From positions 186,001 to 250,000 of the forward strand of contig NZ_QERF01000008.1 in assembly GCF_003260205.1 (NCBI RefSeq): a stretch of 64,000 bases of DNA, in the 5' to 3' direction. Source of the DNA: Winogradskyella tangerina. Lineage in GTDB: Bacteria > Bacteroidota > Bacteroidia > Flavobacteriales > Flavobacteriaceae. The position numbers were made by a program, and so were the translations under genes. Shown here piece by piece: positions 9,490-17,833 of the stretch. Position 1 is the first letter of the stretch, and the number at the start of each line of letters is the position of its first letter. The notes below the pieces were generated by a model, which searched no databases, was not told the origin of the DNA, and saw only the letters and a program-made list of their open reading frames with translations.

Positions 9490-9517
9490 CCCTTTCCAAT
9501 TAACCATAACCTTTTGG

Positions 9518-12133
9518 TTAATTTATAATCAACTTAAGGGGATTATATGATAGTTGTTTACTTAACACCTTACAGAAATACAAGCCACTACTTAAACCTT
9601 CTCTGTTAAATACTATGGCATTTTTACCTGCGCTAGCTTCAATTGATCTTTGATACACTTGCTTTCCTAACTGATCGTACACAACGAAGGTTACTGTTTC
9701 ATTCTGAGCGACAGTAAAGTCTATGGTCGCTGAAGATTTCACGGGATTCGGATATGCAGTTAGACCATTTGCTTCAGTTTCAAACTCATCAATTGATAAG
9801 GCATTGTCTTGCGAAAGTCTTAAGTTTTCGAGATTAAGAAGCTTAGTCACTGAAGTGCCATCTTCCGAAGCCATAGTAAAGACCATCGTTACCACATCAT
9901 CAAAAATAGGATCAGTATCATTAGCACTTGTAAAGTCTGCAAATGGCAATACAAATTCTTGTGACGTATTGCTAAGGGCAATGGTCATTTTATATTGATC
10001 TTCCCAATTGGTAATTCCCTGTTTCACTAGCACAACCTCTAGATTCCCAGTTCCTGAAGCACTTAATTTCAGGCTGCTATAATCGCTAAGATCTGTAGCT
10101 TTAAATCGTGGTGTTAGTGCTCTATATGCCGCTACATAGGTGTTTGTAGTGGCTCTCAATTCGATATTACGTTCAATAGGGTAATCTGTCGTCTCAAAGT
10201 TGAAGTTATTTTCAGTAACATTATAAACGCCAACTGTAGTGCCTTGCTGAGAATCGTCAATTCCCCATGGACCATCAGACATGAACAAATCATCGGGTGT
10301 GGCAATGCCATCACCAATCCTAAATCCGATATCAAACAACCCTCCAGTGTCCACCGTAAGATCAGTGATGTATTGCCCTCCTAAGGTTAGGGTATTACTC
10401 ATGGTTTCAAAATCGCTAGTTTCAGTAGTTCTGTAACCCGCGTCTATGTTTACAGATGGCGTACCATTTGTATTTACAATCTGTAGATCTAATGCACCAT
10501 TATTGTATTGTCCTTTTCTAACAAATACTGTTGGAGGTGCAGAATTATTATACGCCGCAATTGGCTTTTCAATATTTAATAAATTGAGTACTTCTTCGCC
10601 CAAAATATAGAGGTCATCTACGGTATTCGCCCATATCTGGAAATTATAGAAAGTTGTATTTGCCTCGTACTGATCTAAATTCCAGTGACTTTCAATAGAA
10701 AAGTTCTCGTCATTATTGATCAATTTGGCCGATAAGCTTAGTACGAATTCATACGTACCATCAACATTTTTAATAATCGATTTTATGAACGCTTGTTCAT
10801 TAATCGTAATTGTGTTCACCGAAATCAACTCTGCTCCGAGTAAACGGTCACAAATGTATTTGGTGTGTTCGTAGACGCCGTCTTCAGTTTTGAGTGCTAA
10901 TACTGTAGCTATTGGCGTGTCTTCATTCATGTAATCTACCGCGAAAATCTCTGTGGCATTAGTAATACCAATCAAATCTGAAGGAGTTGATTCAATGGCT
11001 TCCGTTTCACCAATAACTTCTAAAGGAATGAAATCTTGAAGCGCAAATCCATTATTAGCATGTCTTTGGGCATATTCAAATCCACGAGTCACTCTTGGTG
11101 CTGTGGTAACGTCGAAAGTATAACCTGTTTTTGCTCTATTAAAATTACGTTGGTTGATTTGTTCAGAAAGTCGACTATTACTTTCTAATCCGCCGTCGTT
11201 TCCACGAGAGGTTGGTGGTTCAATAACATCGCATTCTCCATATCCTGAACAAGAAGGATCTTCACAATCCGTCAACCCGTCTCCATCATCATCAATACCA
11301 TTGTCACAGATTTCTTGTGGTACTGGTGCTGTTGGGCATCGTGCACCATCATTAAGGTTACTTGACGGACCAAAAGCAAACAGGTTAGAATCCATATCCG
11401 CAGATGAATTTACATTCTGAACTTCCTGAATAACATAGATTGTTCCTGTCTGATTCGACGAAACATAAAACCTTCCATCGGCATCAAAATATACTGCGCC
11501 ATAGGTGTAGTTATTTCCAGCCATGATAGGCACTTCGCCTAAATCGGTAACTTCAGAATTATCTGGATTAATTCTATAAAGTTTATTTGAATTTTTCTCC
11601 ACCGTGTATAATTGTCCATCTACAGCATTAAAAGCCCAATCGTGAATATTCAAACTCTGTGGCAACGTCTCTGTAGCAACATGCTCTACATAACTGTGTG
11701 TCACAGAATCTGGATTCAGATTTATCTTGTAATAAGTGTTTCCGCTTCCCTTTAGGTAATACATACCATTTGCACTTATATCGCCTATATATCTATTATT
11801 TGAAGGTAGTTCTGGGACATAGTAAACAGTGGCGGTAAAGTTTTTGCCTATTCTTACAATGGATCTTGAAGGACTACTTAAAGAGCCCCAAATAAATCCG
11901 TCTGCAGGATTATAAGCTGCTGCATTGATACTTCCTGGAGTCACATCAGTTGCGACTTGAAAAGAACTACCAGAGGCGAGATCTATTGCAAAAACATCGT
12001 TGTATTGAAATAAATATGCATTGTAATCGCATAAGAAAGGAATGTCTTCATCTTGTGCGTTAGCACTAAAACTTAAGGTATAAAACAAAATAAGTAGTAG
12101 TGCATTCTTAACATTGTAAAGTTGGGATTTCAT
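9518..12133 (-). CDS. Large secreted protein with DUF6923-like propeller and T9SS sorting tail
   Basis: 871 aa. A signal peptide (1-26, LLILFYTLSFSANA) is followed by a beta-propeller-like domain (about 30-250, DUF6923-like; repeats such as AAYNPADGFIWGSL and AFNAVDGQLYTVEKN). Next is a Ca-binding-type motif, CDNGIDDDGDGLTDCEDP (about 277-294). Then comes a long unrecognised beta-rich region, and the last 75 residues form a T9SS type-A sorting domain (YPNPVKSSATIDF ... GLYFCKVL). It should be exported by T9SS and attached to or released from the surface. A predicted LytTR site and a TAnnTTTG box precede it, so it looks like a matrix protein under the same control as the EPS genes. Confidence 0.88.
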   Translation of the reverse strand: MKSQLYNVKNALLLILFYTLSFSANAQDEDIPFLCDYNAYLFQYNDVFAIDLASGSSFQVATDVTPGSINAAAYNPADGFIWGSLSSPSRSIVRIGKNFTATVYYVPELPSNNRYIGDISANGMYYLKGSGNTYYKINLNPDSVTHSYVEHVATETLPQSLNIHDWAFNAVDGQLYTVEKNSNKLYRINPDNSEVTDLGEVPIMAGNNYTYGAVYFDADGRFYVSSNQTGTIYVIQEVQNVNSSADMDSNLFAFGPSSNLNDGARCPTAPVPQEICDNGIDDDGDGLTDCEDPSCSGYGECDVIEPPTSRGNDGGLESNSRLSEQINQRNFNRAKTGYTFDVTTAPRVTRGFEYAQRHANNGFALQDFIPLEVIGETEAIESTPSDLIGITNATEIFAVDYMNEDTPIATVLALKTEDGVYEHTKYICDRLLGAELISVNTITINEQAFIKSIIKNVDGTYEFVLSLSAKLINNDENFSIESHWNLDQYEANTTFYNFQIWANTVDDLYILGEEVLNLLNIEKPIAAYNNSAPPTVFVRKGQYNNGALDLQIVNTNGTPSVNIDAGYRTTETSDFETMSNTLTLGGQYITDLTVDTGGLFDIGFRIGDGIATPDDLFMSDGPWGIDDSQQGTTVGVYNVTENNFNFETTDYPIERNIELRATTNTYVAAYRALTPRFKATDLSDYSSLKLSASGTGNLEVVLVKQGITNWEDQYKMTIALSNTSQEFVLPFADFTSANDTDPIFDDVVTMVFTMASEDGTSVTKLLNLENLRLSQDNALSIDEFETEANGLTAYPNPVKSSATIDFTVAQNETVTFVVYDQLGKQVYQRSIEASAGKNAIVFNREGLSSGLYFCKVLSKQLSYNPLKLIIN

Positions 12134-12158
12134 ACGGTCTCATTTTTAATTTCTGAGA

Positions 12159-12166
12159 CAAATCTA
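12159..12166 (-). promoter_or_regulatory. -7 promoter box of the T9SS protein gene
   Basis: TAGATTTG on the minus strand, a full match to the Bacteroidota TAnnTTTG box, 25 bases upstream of the start codon. It lies 48 bases from the nearest half of the tandem operator. Confidence 0.6.
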
Positions 12167-12214
12167 TTCTGTAAACCAACTATTTTTTGAGATTTTCGAT
12201 TGTCATAATTCTAC

Positions 12215-12248
12215 TAACGACGGATGGTGGTTAACTGTCGATGAATGG
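12215..12248 (-). promoter_or_regulatory. Predicted LytTR tandem operator, site 3 (T9SS protein)
   Basis: Half 1 TAACGACGGATGG (12215-12227) and half 2 TGTCGATGAATGG (12236-12248), period 21. It is 82 bases upstream of the start codon at 12133, the same placement as the site before the regulator operon. Confidence 0.65.
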
Positions 12249-12267
12249 ATTTAACGAATTCTTTTGC

Positions 12268-12301
12268 AAAAAAAAAGAGGCATCAGAATATCTAATACCT
12301 C
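12268..12301 (-). terminator. Intrinsic terminator of the H-NOX/LytTR operon
   Basis: On the minus strand a 7-bp stem GAGGTAT/ATGCCTC with an 11-base loop is followed by nine T residues. It lies about 140 bases past the LytTR gene stop and just before the operator of the next gene, so it separates the two units. Confidence 0.7.
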
Positions 12302-12439
12302 AAGTTGCTATTAATTCAATTTTTAAACCTACTCTATGAATCTGATACAAATATATATCGGATTAGACCTTCGAAAATCTCAAATTCGATGAGTAAACCT
12401 AAGGAAACGGTGGTTGGTAAAATTTGATCGATTAGTGGT

Positions 12440-13150
12440 TTAAAGCAAGTTTAATCGCTTCATTAATTCAGGTCGGTTAGATCGACTTACCGGAATTACA
12501 TCCTTTTTAATTAATACACTATTATCCTCGATATCTATGATCTTCTGAACGTTGATGATATAAGAACGGTGTATTTTCAGAAATAAACTATCCGGTAGCT
12601 TTTCTTCGATTTTCTTTAAGGTTGAATGCACAGTATAATTTTTATCTTCCGTTTTTATGAGAATATAATCACCTTTGGCTTCAACCAAATAAATACTAGG
12701 TATATCTATTTTTATTAAACGACGATCGATATTCACATAGAGGTCGTTACCTGAAGTAGTTTCAACGTGCTCTGATGCATTCGAAGAGGTGGCACTCACT
12801 GGAGAGGATTCTGCTTTCTGAATGGCTTTTTGAAAGCGTTCTGGTGTAATGGGCTTTACCAAATAATCAACAATACAATCGTACTCAAAAGCTTGAATAG
12901 CGAAATTGGCGTCAGACGTTGTTAAAACAATTTTAGGAGGATTCTTTATGGTTTCAATAAAATCAAATCCTGTGAAGTCTGGCATATGGATATCGAGAAA
13001 AATGAGATCAATCTCATTCTGGTTTAAATATTTTATGGCCTGAATTGCGTTAGGAAATTCATCTAAAACTGTTAAGCTGGGTACATTACTACATAATTGC
13101 GAAATAATAGCTCTGGCGGTAGCTTCGTCGTCGATAATAATACAATTCAT
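12440..13150 (-). CDS. LytTR-family response regulator
   Basis: 236 aa. The receiver domain spans about residues 1-120, with acidic pocket IIIDDEA and phosphoacceptor Asp53 in IFLDIHMPD, plus the conserved Lys in DYLVKPITPE. A linker of about 20 residues leads to a LytTR DNA-binding domain (about 135-236; IYLVEAKGDYILIKTEDKNYTVHSTLKKIEEKLP and FLKIHRSYIINV). It is the last gene of the H-NOX operon, 9 bases after the Hpt gene. It is the natural candidate to bind the four 21-bp tandem sites in this window, including the one before its own operon. Confidence 0.93.
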   Translation of the reverse strand: MNCIIIDDEATARAIISQLCSNVPSLTVLDEFPNAIQAIKYLNQNEIDLIFLDIHMPDFTGFDFIETIKNPPKIVLTTSDANFAIQAFEYDCIVDYLVKPITPERFQKAIQKAESSPVSATSSNASEHVETTSGNDLYVNIDRRLIKIDIPSIYLVEAKGDYILIKTEDKNYTVHSTLKKIEEKLPDSLFLKIHRSYIINVQKIIDIEDNSVLIKKDVIPVSRSNRPELMKRLNLL

Positions 13151-13159
13151 AAAATAGGT

Positions 13160-13477
13160 TTATAACGTCTTTAAAAAATCAGTCATGTTTTGTAAAATGG
13201 CTTCAAATTCGTTTTGCCCTTCCTTACTGCCTTCCAAGAGGTTATGCTCAAATTGGACGGCCGATTCATAACTGTTAACGAGTCCTAAAATACTAATTTT
13301 ATGTTTAAGTTTATGTACGTTCTCCGCAGCTTCTTTAAAATTATTTGCTGTGATATTTTTGAAGTAAATATCTTTTTCCTCAGGAAATTCTTTCTGAATT
13401 ATATCAATTAATTTTTGCTCAAAGTCCTTATCTCCACCAGACATACTTTCAATATAAGATAGGTTAGGTTGTTCCAT
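13160..13477 (-). CDS. Hpt histidine phosphotransfer protein
   Basis: 105 aa, the size of a stand-alone Hpt four-helix protein. The motif ENVHKLKHKISILGL holds the phosphorylatable His55 (family pattern HxLKxxxxxLG). It sits 3 bases after the histidine kinase and 9 bases before the LytTR regulator. Because the kinase has no receiver of its own, the expected relay is kinase, CheY-like receiver (first gene of the operon), Hpt, LytTR regulator. Confidence 0.9.
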   Translation of the reverse strand: MEQPNLSYIESMSGGDKDFEQKLIDIIQKEFPEEKDIYFKNITANNFKEAAENVHKLKHKISILGLVNSYESAVQFEHNLLEGSKEGQNEFEAILQNMTDFLKTL

Positions 13478-13480
13478 GAT

Positions 13481-15070
13481 CTATTTTTTGATGGTGAAGA
13501 AAAATGTAGTGCCCTCATTAGGCGTTGAACTAAGCCAGATCTCACCTTTGTATAAATCTACTATCTTTTTTACGATTGATAAACCTATACCTGTGGATTC
13601 TTTACTCTTATTCAAGGCGTGAAATATTTTGAATATTTTCTCGTGGTGTTTCTTTTCTATACCTACACCATTATCCTTAATTGAAAACTGATAATACGAC
13701 TTTTGCTCTTCTACATCAATTTCAATTAGGCCGTTTTCCTTGTCATTGAATTTTATGGCGTTACTGATGAGATTTTGAAACAATTGCTGAAGCTTGGTTT
13801 TATCGCCTTCAATAGTAGGTAGCTTATTCAAAATATTAATACTGATATGCTCTGGTACAAAAAGAATTTGTTTCAGATCTTCAACAAGGGCATTGAGATC
13901 TATGCTAGAGCGATCCTTTAAATCTGCTGTTATGCTCGAATACTCTAACACATCAGAAATGAGCTGCTCCATCTTTTCTAGAGTGGTCTCAATAAGTTCA
14001 AAATTTTGTGTTGTAGCGTCATCAAACTCACCTTTATTATCTTCCTTAATCCACTGCACAAGAGCATCTATACTGCGCAACGGTGATTTTAAATCGTGTG
14101 AAACGATATGTGCGTATTCTTGAAGTTCTTCATTACTCCTTTCGAGCTTTTCAAGAAGTTTCTCTTTCTGAAACTGTAAATTTTTGAATTCGGTAATATC
14201 TAGATGAATCCCAATGGAACCGATAACGTTGCCTTTCAAATCATAATTTGGTGCTCCACTTATGAGCCAATATCTAATGTCACCGGTTTTGTTTTTCACT
14301 ACCAGCTCATAAGAATTAGATTGTCCTTCAAGTCGTTTCTGATTTTCTTGCTTTATAACATCCGAAGATTTGTCTGCTATTAAGAGCTCGCCTCCTTTGT
14401 TTCCAATAAGTTCATCTTCATCATAACCCGACATTTCAACAAAACTCTGATTCACCATCTGAATAACATCGTCGTTATTAACCTCCACGAGACCAAGGTT
14501 CATATTGGCAATTATGCGCCTGTACTTTTCGCGCTCCGTCTCAATAGCGCGCTGATATTCGCTTTCTAAAGTAATATCCCTAACAATACCTTGCGCAGCA
14601 ACCGGTTTACCATCTTCGTAAACGATGCTGGCATTTATATGAACTAGCTTAGCTTTGTTTTGCTTGGTTCTAATCTTAATTTTGAAATCTGTGATAGATC
14701 CGGATTCAAATAATTGTTTGAAGGCCGGTTCAACCTTTTCAACTTCAGTTGGATCAACTAAAGCCGTAAGATTTCCTTCATCATGAATATTTTCGAAACC
14801 CAACAGTGTCACTGCAGCTTCGTTCATTTTGAGAATATTACCCCACAGATCCATAATAACATAGGCATCTACGATGTTCTCAAATACACCCTGAAGCTGA
14901 GAAGAGGTTTTATTATAAAGGACGGTCAGTTCAGCATTTGTTGCTTCGAGCTGTTTATTGACCTCAAAAAGCTCAGCAGATTTTTCTTCAAGAATTTTCT
15001 CCGCGGCTTTACGTGAAGCACGTTCGCGTTCTAATGCTCTTTTTAGAATTTCTACGTCTTTCTGGCTCAT
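13481..15070 (-). CDS. Soluble PAS-PAS histidine kinase, H-NOX partner
   Basis: 529 aa with no membrane segment. An N-terminal coiled coil (1-55, RALERERASRKAAEKILEEK) is followed by PAS1 (about 58-168) and PAS2 (about 180-292). The HisKA H-box HIVSHDLKSPLRS has His325, and the ATPase has N-box NLISNAIKF (Asn437), DNGVGIEKKHHEKIF and STGIGLSIVKK. The ATG overlaps the upstream H-NOX stop by 4 bases (15067-15070). In known H-NOX/kinase pairs NO-bound H-NOX changes kinase autophosphorylation; the coiled coil and PAS domains are the likely input. No receiver is fused, unlike many hybrid H-NOX kinases. Confidence 0.92.
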   Translation of the reverse strand: MSQKDVEILKRALERERASRKAAEKILEEKSAELFEVNKQLEATNAELTVLYNKTSSQLQGVFENIVDAYVIMDLWGNILKMNEAAVTLLGFENIHDEGNLTALVDPTEVEKVEPAFKQLFESGSITDFKIKIRTKQNKAKLVHINASIVYEDGKPVAAQGIVRDITLESEYQRAIETEREKYRRIIANMNLGLVEVNNDDVIQMVNQSFVEMSGYDEDELIGNKGGELLIADKSSDVIKQENQKRLEGQSNSYELVVKNKTGDIRYWLISGAPNYDLKGNVIGSIGIHLDITEFKNLQFQKEKLLEKLERSNEELQEYAHIVSHDLKSPLRSIDALVQWIKEDNKGEFDDATTQNFELIETTLEKMEQLISDVLEYSSITADLKDRSSIDLNALVEDLKQILFVPEHISINILNKLPTIEGDKTKLQQLFQNLISNAIKFNDKENGLIEIDVEEQKSYYQFSIKDNGVGIEKKHHEKIFKIFHALNKSKESTGIGLSIVKKIVDLYKGEIWLSSTPNEGTTFFFTIKK

Positions 15071-15606
15071 GCTTTCTCAATGAAAAACCGAACTTCTGTA
15101 CCGTTGTCGTTGAGCTTTTCATAATCGATCTGCACAGGTACATCGAACAGTTTAAAGGTTTCTAACATTAAACCCTTACCCAGCATATACAGTGCTCTTT
15201 CAGATTTATAAACCATAACCATTTTATCATCTGTGCGTTCTTCTAGATCGAAAGTAGGTAATTGGGCTTCGGGATATATTTTCTGAACCTCAACATGAAT
15301 ATGATTTTCAATGGAGGCTAGTAGACTCATCGGGTCCTTGTAATGCTCAACAAGTTGGGGATACGAACTCACCAAAACTTTAAACAAATGTTCCGCATAA
15401 ACTAATAACAGATCATCGGCACTAATATTTGTATTTTCACTAAGGTGCGTTAATAACTGAAGCATCTCCGAAAACTCGTAGGTACCAACGGCGGTATATA
15501 CACCTCCCGATGCCAATTCAGATTGCGAAATGATCTGATCTACCATTTCGAAACCAAACTTTTCTTCGACTAACTCGAGGAATTCGGTAAAAATAACACC
15601 CTTCAT
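15067..15606 (-). CDS. H-NOX heme nitric oxide sensor
   Basis: 179 aa, the full length of a stand-alone H-NOX, beginning MKGVIFTEFLELVEEKFG. All heme-binding landmarks are present: proximal His104, Pro117 thirteen residues later, and the Y-x-S-x-R motif as Tyr133-Ser135-Arg137. These spacings equal those of the Thermoanaerobacter protein (His102, Pro115, Tyr131). The residue matching its distal Tyr140, which stabilises O2, is Leu142 here. A non-polar distal pocket is the hallmark of NO-selective H-NOX proteins. The gene overlaps the receiver gene before it (shared base 15606) and the kinase after it, so the products are made together. Confidence 0.93.
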   Translation of the reverse strand: MKGVIFTEFLELVEEKFGFEMVDQIISQSELASGGVYTAVGTYEFSEMLQLLTHLSENTNISADDLLLVYAEHLFKVLVSSYPQLVEHYKDPMSLLASIENHIHVEVQKIYPEAQLPTFDLEERTDDKMVMVYKSERALYMLGKGLMLETFKLFDVPVQIDYEKLNDNGTEVRFFIEKA

Positions 15607-16016
15607 TATACTGATATTAATTCATTAACACTCCAATATGATAATAATTTCTCAATTTTCGAAACATAATCCTCATATTTTAAAGGTTTTAAAACATAAC
15701 CAGCAATACCAATCTTGTAGCATTCTAAAAGATCGCGTTGATTGCTTGACGTGGTCAGTACAATAGTTGGGATATATCTCAGCTGATCATCGGCTTTAAG
15801 GATTTTTAGAAATTCAATGCCGTTGATCTTTGGCATATTAAGGTCTAATAAAATAATATCAGGAAGGTTGCTTTTGTCTTCAAGTATTTGAAGTGCCTCT
15901 TCCCCATTATTGGCCTCAATAATATTGTGTTCTAATTGAAGTGATTTCTTGGCACGACTGAGTTTCATTACCTCGATCATATCATCTTCAATTAATAGTA
16001 TGTTTAAATTCTTCAT
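15606..16016 (-). CDS. Single-domain CheY-like response regulator
   Basis: 136 aa from the ATG at 16016 (MKNLNILLIEDD). An ATG at 16043 in frame would put the start codon inside the -7 box, so I reject it. It has acidic residues Glu10-Asp12, phosphoacceptor Asp58 in IILLDLNMPKINGIEF, the Thr of VLTTSSNQ and Lys in YVLKPLKYEDY. There is no output domain, so it probably carries phosphate from the kinase to the Hpt protein, or acts as a phosphate sink. It is the first gene of the five-gene NO-sensing operon, which ends at the terminator near 12270. Confidence 0.9.
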   Translation of the reverse strand: MKNLNILLIEDDMIEVMKLSRAKKSLQLEHNIIEANNGEEALQILEDKSNLPDIILLDLNMPKINGIEFLKILKADDQLRYIPTIVLTTSSNQRDLLECYKIGIAGYVLKPLKYEDYVSKIEKLLSYWSVNELISV

Positions 16017-16040
16017 TCCTTGGCAGCTAATTTTAAATGA

Positions 16041-16048
16041 CAAAGTTA
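16041..16048 (-). promoter_or_regulatory. -7 promoter box of the H-NOX operon
   Basis: TAACTTTG on the minus strand, a full match to TAnnTTTG, 24 bases before the start codon at 16016. The gap to the tandem operator is 49 bases, almost identical to the 48 at the T9SS protein promoter. Confidence 0.6.
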
Positions 16049-16097
16049 GTTTTACAAAGTGAGAATTGTTATTTCGTATCGATTGATCGGTATTTAG

Positions 16098-16131
16098 TGT
16101 AGACGGATGGCAGATAAGTGTCGACGAATGG
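16098..16131 (-). promoter_or_regulatory. Predicted LytTR tandem operator, site 4 (autoregulation)
   Basis: Half 1 TGTAGACGGATGG (16098-16110) and half 2 TGTCGACGAATGG (16119-16131), period 21. It is the best-conserved pair of the four, 82 bases upstream of the first gene of the operon that encodes the LytTR regulator. This suggests autoregulation. Confidence 0.68.
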
Positions 16132-16200
16132 TAATTGGGTATAAAATAATCTTTCCATTAGTCTACAGCTCACATTTTCAATATAATGTGTATTTTTAAA

Positions 16201-16250
16201 GGTATAAACATCCTTAGGATAAGCGTATTGCGTGTATTCAATGGTTGGCA
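16201..16250 (+). repeat. 50-bp boundary element, copy B1
   Basis: Begins GGTATAAACAT, then ATAAGCGTATTGCGTGTATTC, ending near GGTTGGCA. It matches copies at 49315-49363 and 57978-58027 over its whole length and immediately precedes a plus-strand accessory gene in each case. The centre is a short inverted repeat. Confidence 0.55.
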
Positions 16251-16264
16251 ATAAATAGAAAAAA

Positions 16265-17749
16265 ATGAATAAAAGAATAATAAACAATAAACCTGAAGGA
16301 AATATTATTTGGAGAGGTTTAGGTGGTCATTTCGACTCAATGTCACAAATATTGAATGAATTTTTAGATAATTCCATTTCAAATTTTAAAGGAAATAATC
16401 CAATTATTAAAAACATTGTAATCTGTATTAAGGAACTACCAAATAAAAAGGTCTTCTTTTCAATTGAAGATTCTGGAACAGGCTTCAAAAATTTAGATTC
16501 TGCATTTTCATTAGGAGCACAAGATGCCAAAGATTCACCAATGAACGAGCATGGTTTTGGATTTAAACATGCATTAGCTACAGCAAACCCTGATAATAAT
16601 ACATGGGAAATTTGCTCAAGAAACAAAGAGCAATCCGAAAAAGGATTATATACTAAAATTAAAGCTTCATATAAGTTTGAGGATTTTGAGGCTTTTGAAA
16701 TAAACGTAACAGATACCCCATGGCCTGGTCAATTGAACGGTTCAGGAACATATATGGCTTTTACATGTGATGAAAACTTATTTAAGACGGTTACGGAAGG
16801 ACATTCTGGAAATTTCGGATTTGAAAAAAGAGTAGAATTTTTGATTGAAGACGTAGGATTTACTTACTCAAATTTGATAAAAGATGATATTGCAAATATT
16901 TCAATTGTTTATACAGACATTCATGGTACGCAAAAAAATAAAAATGTAAAATCCGTAGAACCTGACTTTGAAAGATATATTAACCCTTCAAAAGGTACAA
17001 CCAAAATCAAATTAGACAATAATGATGTTACGGTTCAGTATGAATTTGGCGCAATGCGTGATTCTGAACACAGAAAATACTATAAGCGCAATATGTCAAC
17101 CTCAGGAGTTGAAATAAGACTAAACGGAAGAGTAATAGCAACTAACATTTTTAAAGAAATTTGGGGAATTGAAAAACACAATAGTTACAACTACTTATTA
17201 ATCAAGGTTAACTTAATTTCTGATGAAATCCAATCACTACCAACAACAAGAACTTCCAAAAATGGTATTAGAAAAGGGGACAAGAAGTTAGAAGATTTAT
17301 TCGGCTGGATTAGAAGCTATATTCCAGAACCACCAAAAAGCACAAAAGACATAGACCACGAAGTAGACTTATTTGAAAAATTAAAAGATTTAAAAAACCG
17401 TCAACTTCCTGACCCTAAAACCATAACCACCGAACAAAATGTTTTTAAAGAAATCAAAGAAAGAATACGGATTGATCTGTATCAAAAAACAAATGATGGT
17501 TTAGTAATTTATGAAGGGAAAAAAGAATTTACAAGTGTTCAAGATTTATACCAACTAAAAATGTATTGGGATGGTTGTATCATTGACGGTTTAAAACCTG
17601 ACATTGGGATTTTGATAGCAAGCTCTCATCCAAACTCTGTTCAAGATTTAATTAAATACATTAACCAAATGACAGATTCAAATGGGAATAACTATAACAT
17701 GAAATTAAAGACATGGAAAGATGAAGGAATAGACTATCCTTCGATTTAA
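16265..17749 (+). CDS. GHKL/MORC-like ATPase with possible C-terminal nuclease-like region
   Basis: 494 aa. The Bergerat ATP fold is plain: Glu32-x-x-x-Asn36 in NEFLDNSISN, DSGTGF at 69-74, and EHGFGFKHALATAN at 95-108. The middle follows MORC/Hsp90-like ATPases (S5-like region with RLNGRVIATNIF). Near residues 415-430, VIYEGKKEFTSVQDLYQLKMYW has an E-x-K pattern and hydrophobic strands that would suit a PD-(D/E)XK fold; that part is speculative. Stand-alone bacterial MORC-type ATPases occur in phage-defence loci. It starts 14 bases after boundary element B1 and is followed by an attC-like palindrome and an AbiC-like gene. Confidence 0.75.
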   Translation: MNKRIINNKPEGNIIWRGLGGHFDSMSQILNEFLDNSISNFKGNNPIIKNIVICIKELPNKKVFFSIEDSGTGFKNLDSAFSLGAQDAKDSPMNEHGFGFKHALATANPDNNTWEICSRNKEQSEKGLYTKIKASYKFEDFEAFEINVTDTPWPGQLNGSGTYMAFTCDENLFKTVTEGHSGNFGFEKRVEFLIEDVGFTYSNLIKDDIANISIVYTDIHGTQKNKNVKSVEPDFERYINPSKGTTKIKLDNNDVTVQYEFGAMRDSEHRKYYKRNMSTSGVEIRLNGRVIATNIFKEIWGIEKHNSYNYLLIKVNLISDEIQSLPTTRTSKNGIRKGDKKLEDLFGWIRSYIPEPPKSTKDIDHEVDLFEKLKDLKNRQLPDPKTITTEQNVFKEIKERIRIDLYQKTNDGLVIYEGKKEFTSVQDLYQLKMYWDGCIIDGLKPDIGILIASSHPNSVQDLIKYINQMTDSNGNNYNMKLKTWKDEGIDYPSI

Positions 17750-17758
17750 AATAACTAT

Positions 17759-17825
17759 TGCCACCAAAACCTATGCGCAATATCCTTTGGGATTCTGCGT
17801 GTAGCCAGACCGTTGTGTTTAATGT
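17759..17825. repeat. attC-like imperfect palindrome E0
   Basis: The left arm near GCCACCAAAACCTATGCGCA and the right arm near TGCGTGTAGCCAGACCGTTG pair imperfectly around CC-TTT-GG. The right edge carries GTTGTG as in the 58-62 kb elements. It separates the MORC-like and AbiC-like genes. Confidence 0.35.
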
Positions 17826-17833
17826 GAAGTGAA

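Noticed and set aside
9315..9503. 62-aa plus-strand ORF
   Set aside because: It overlaps the end of the small Cys-pair gene and runs through the terminator hairpin; composition is not protein-like.
16016..16043. ATG at 16043 as start of the receiver gene
   Set aside because: It would put the -7 box inside the start codon; the ATG at 16016 begins the receiver domain.
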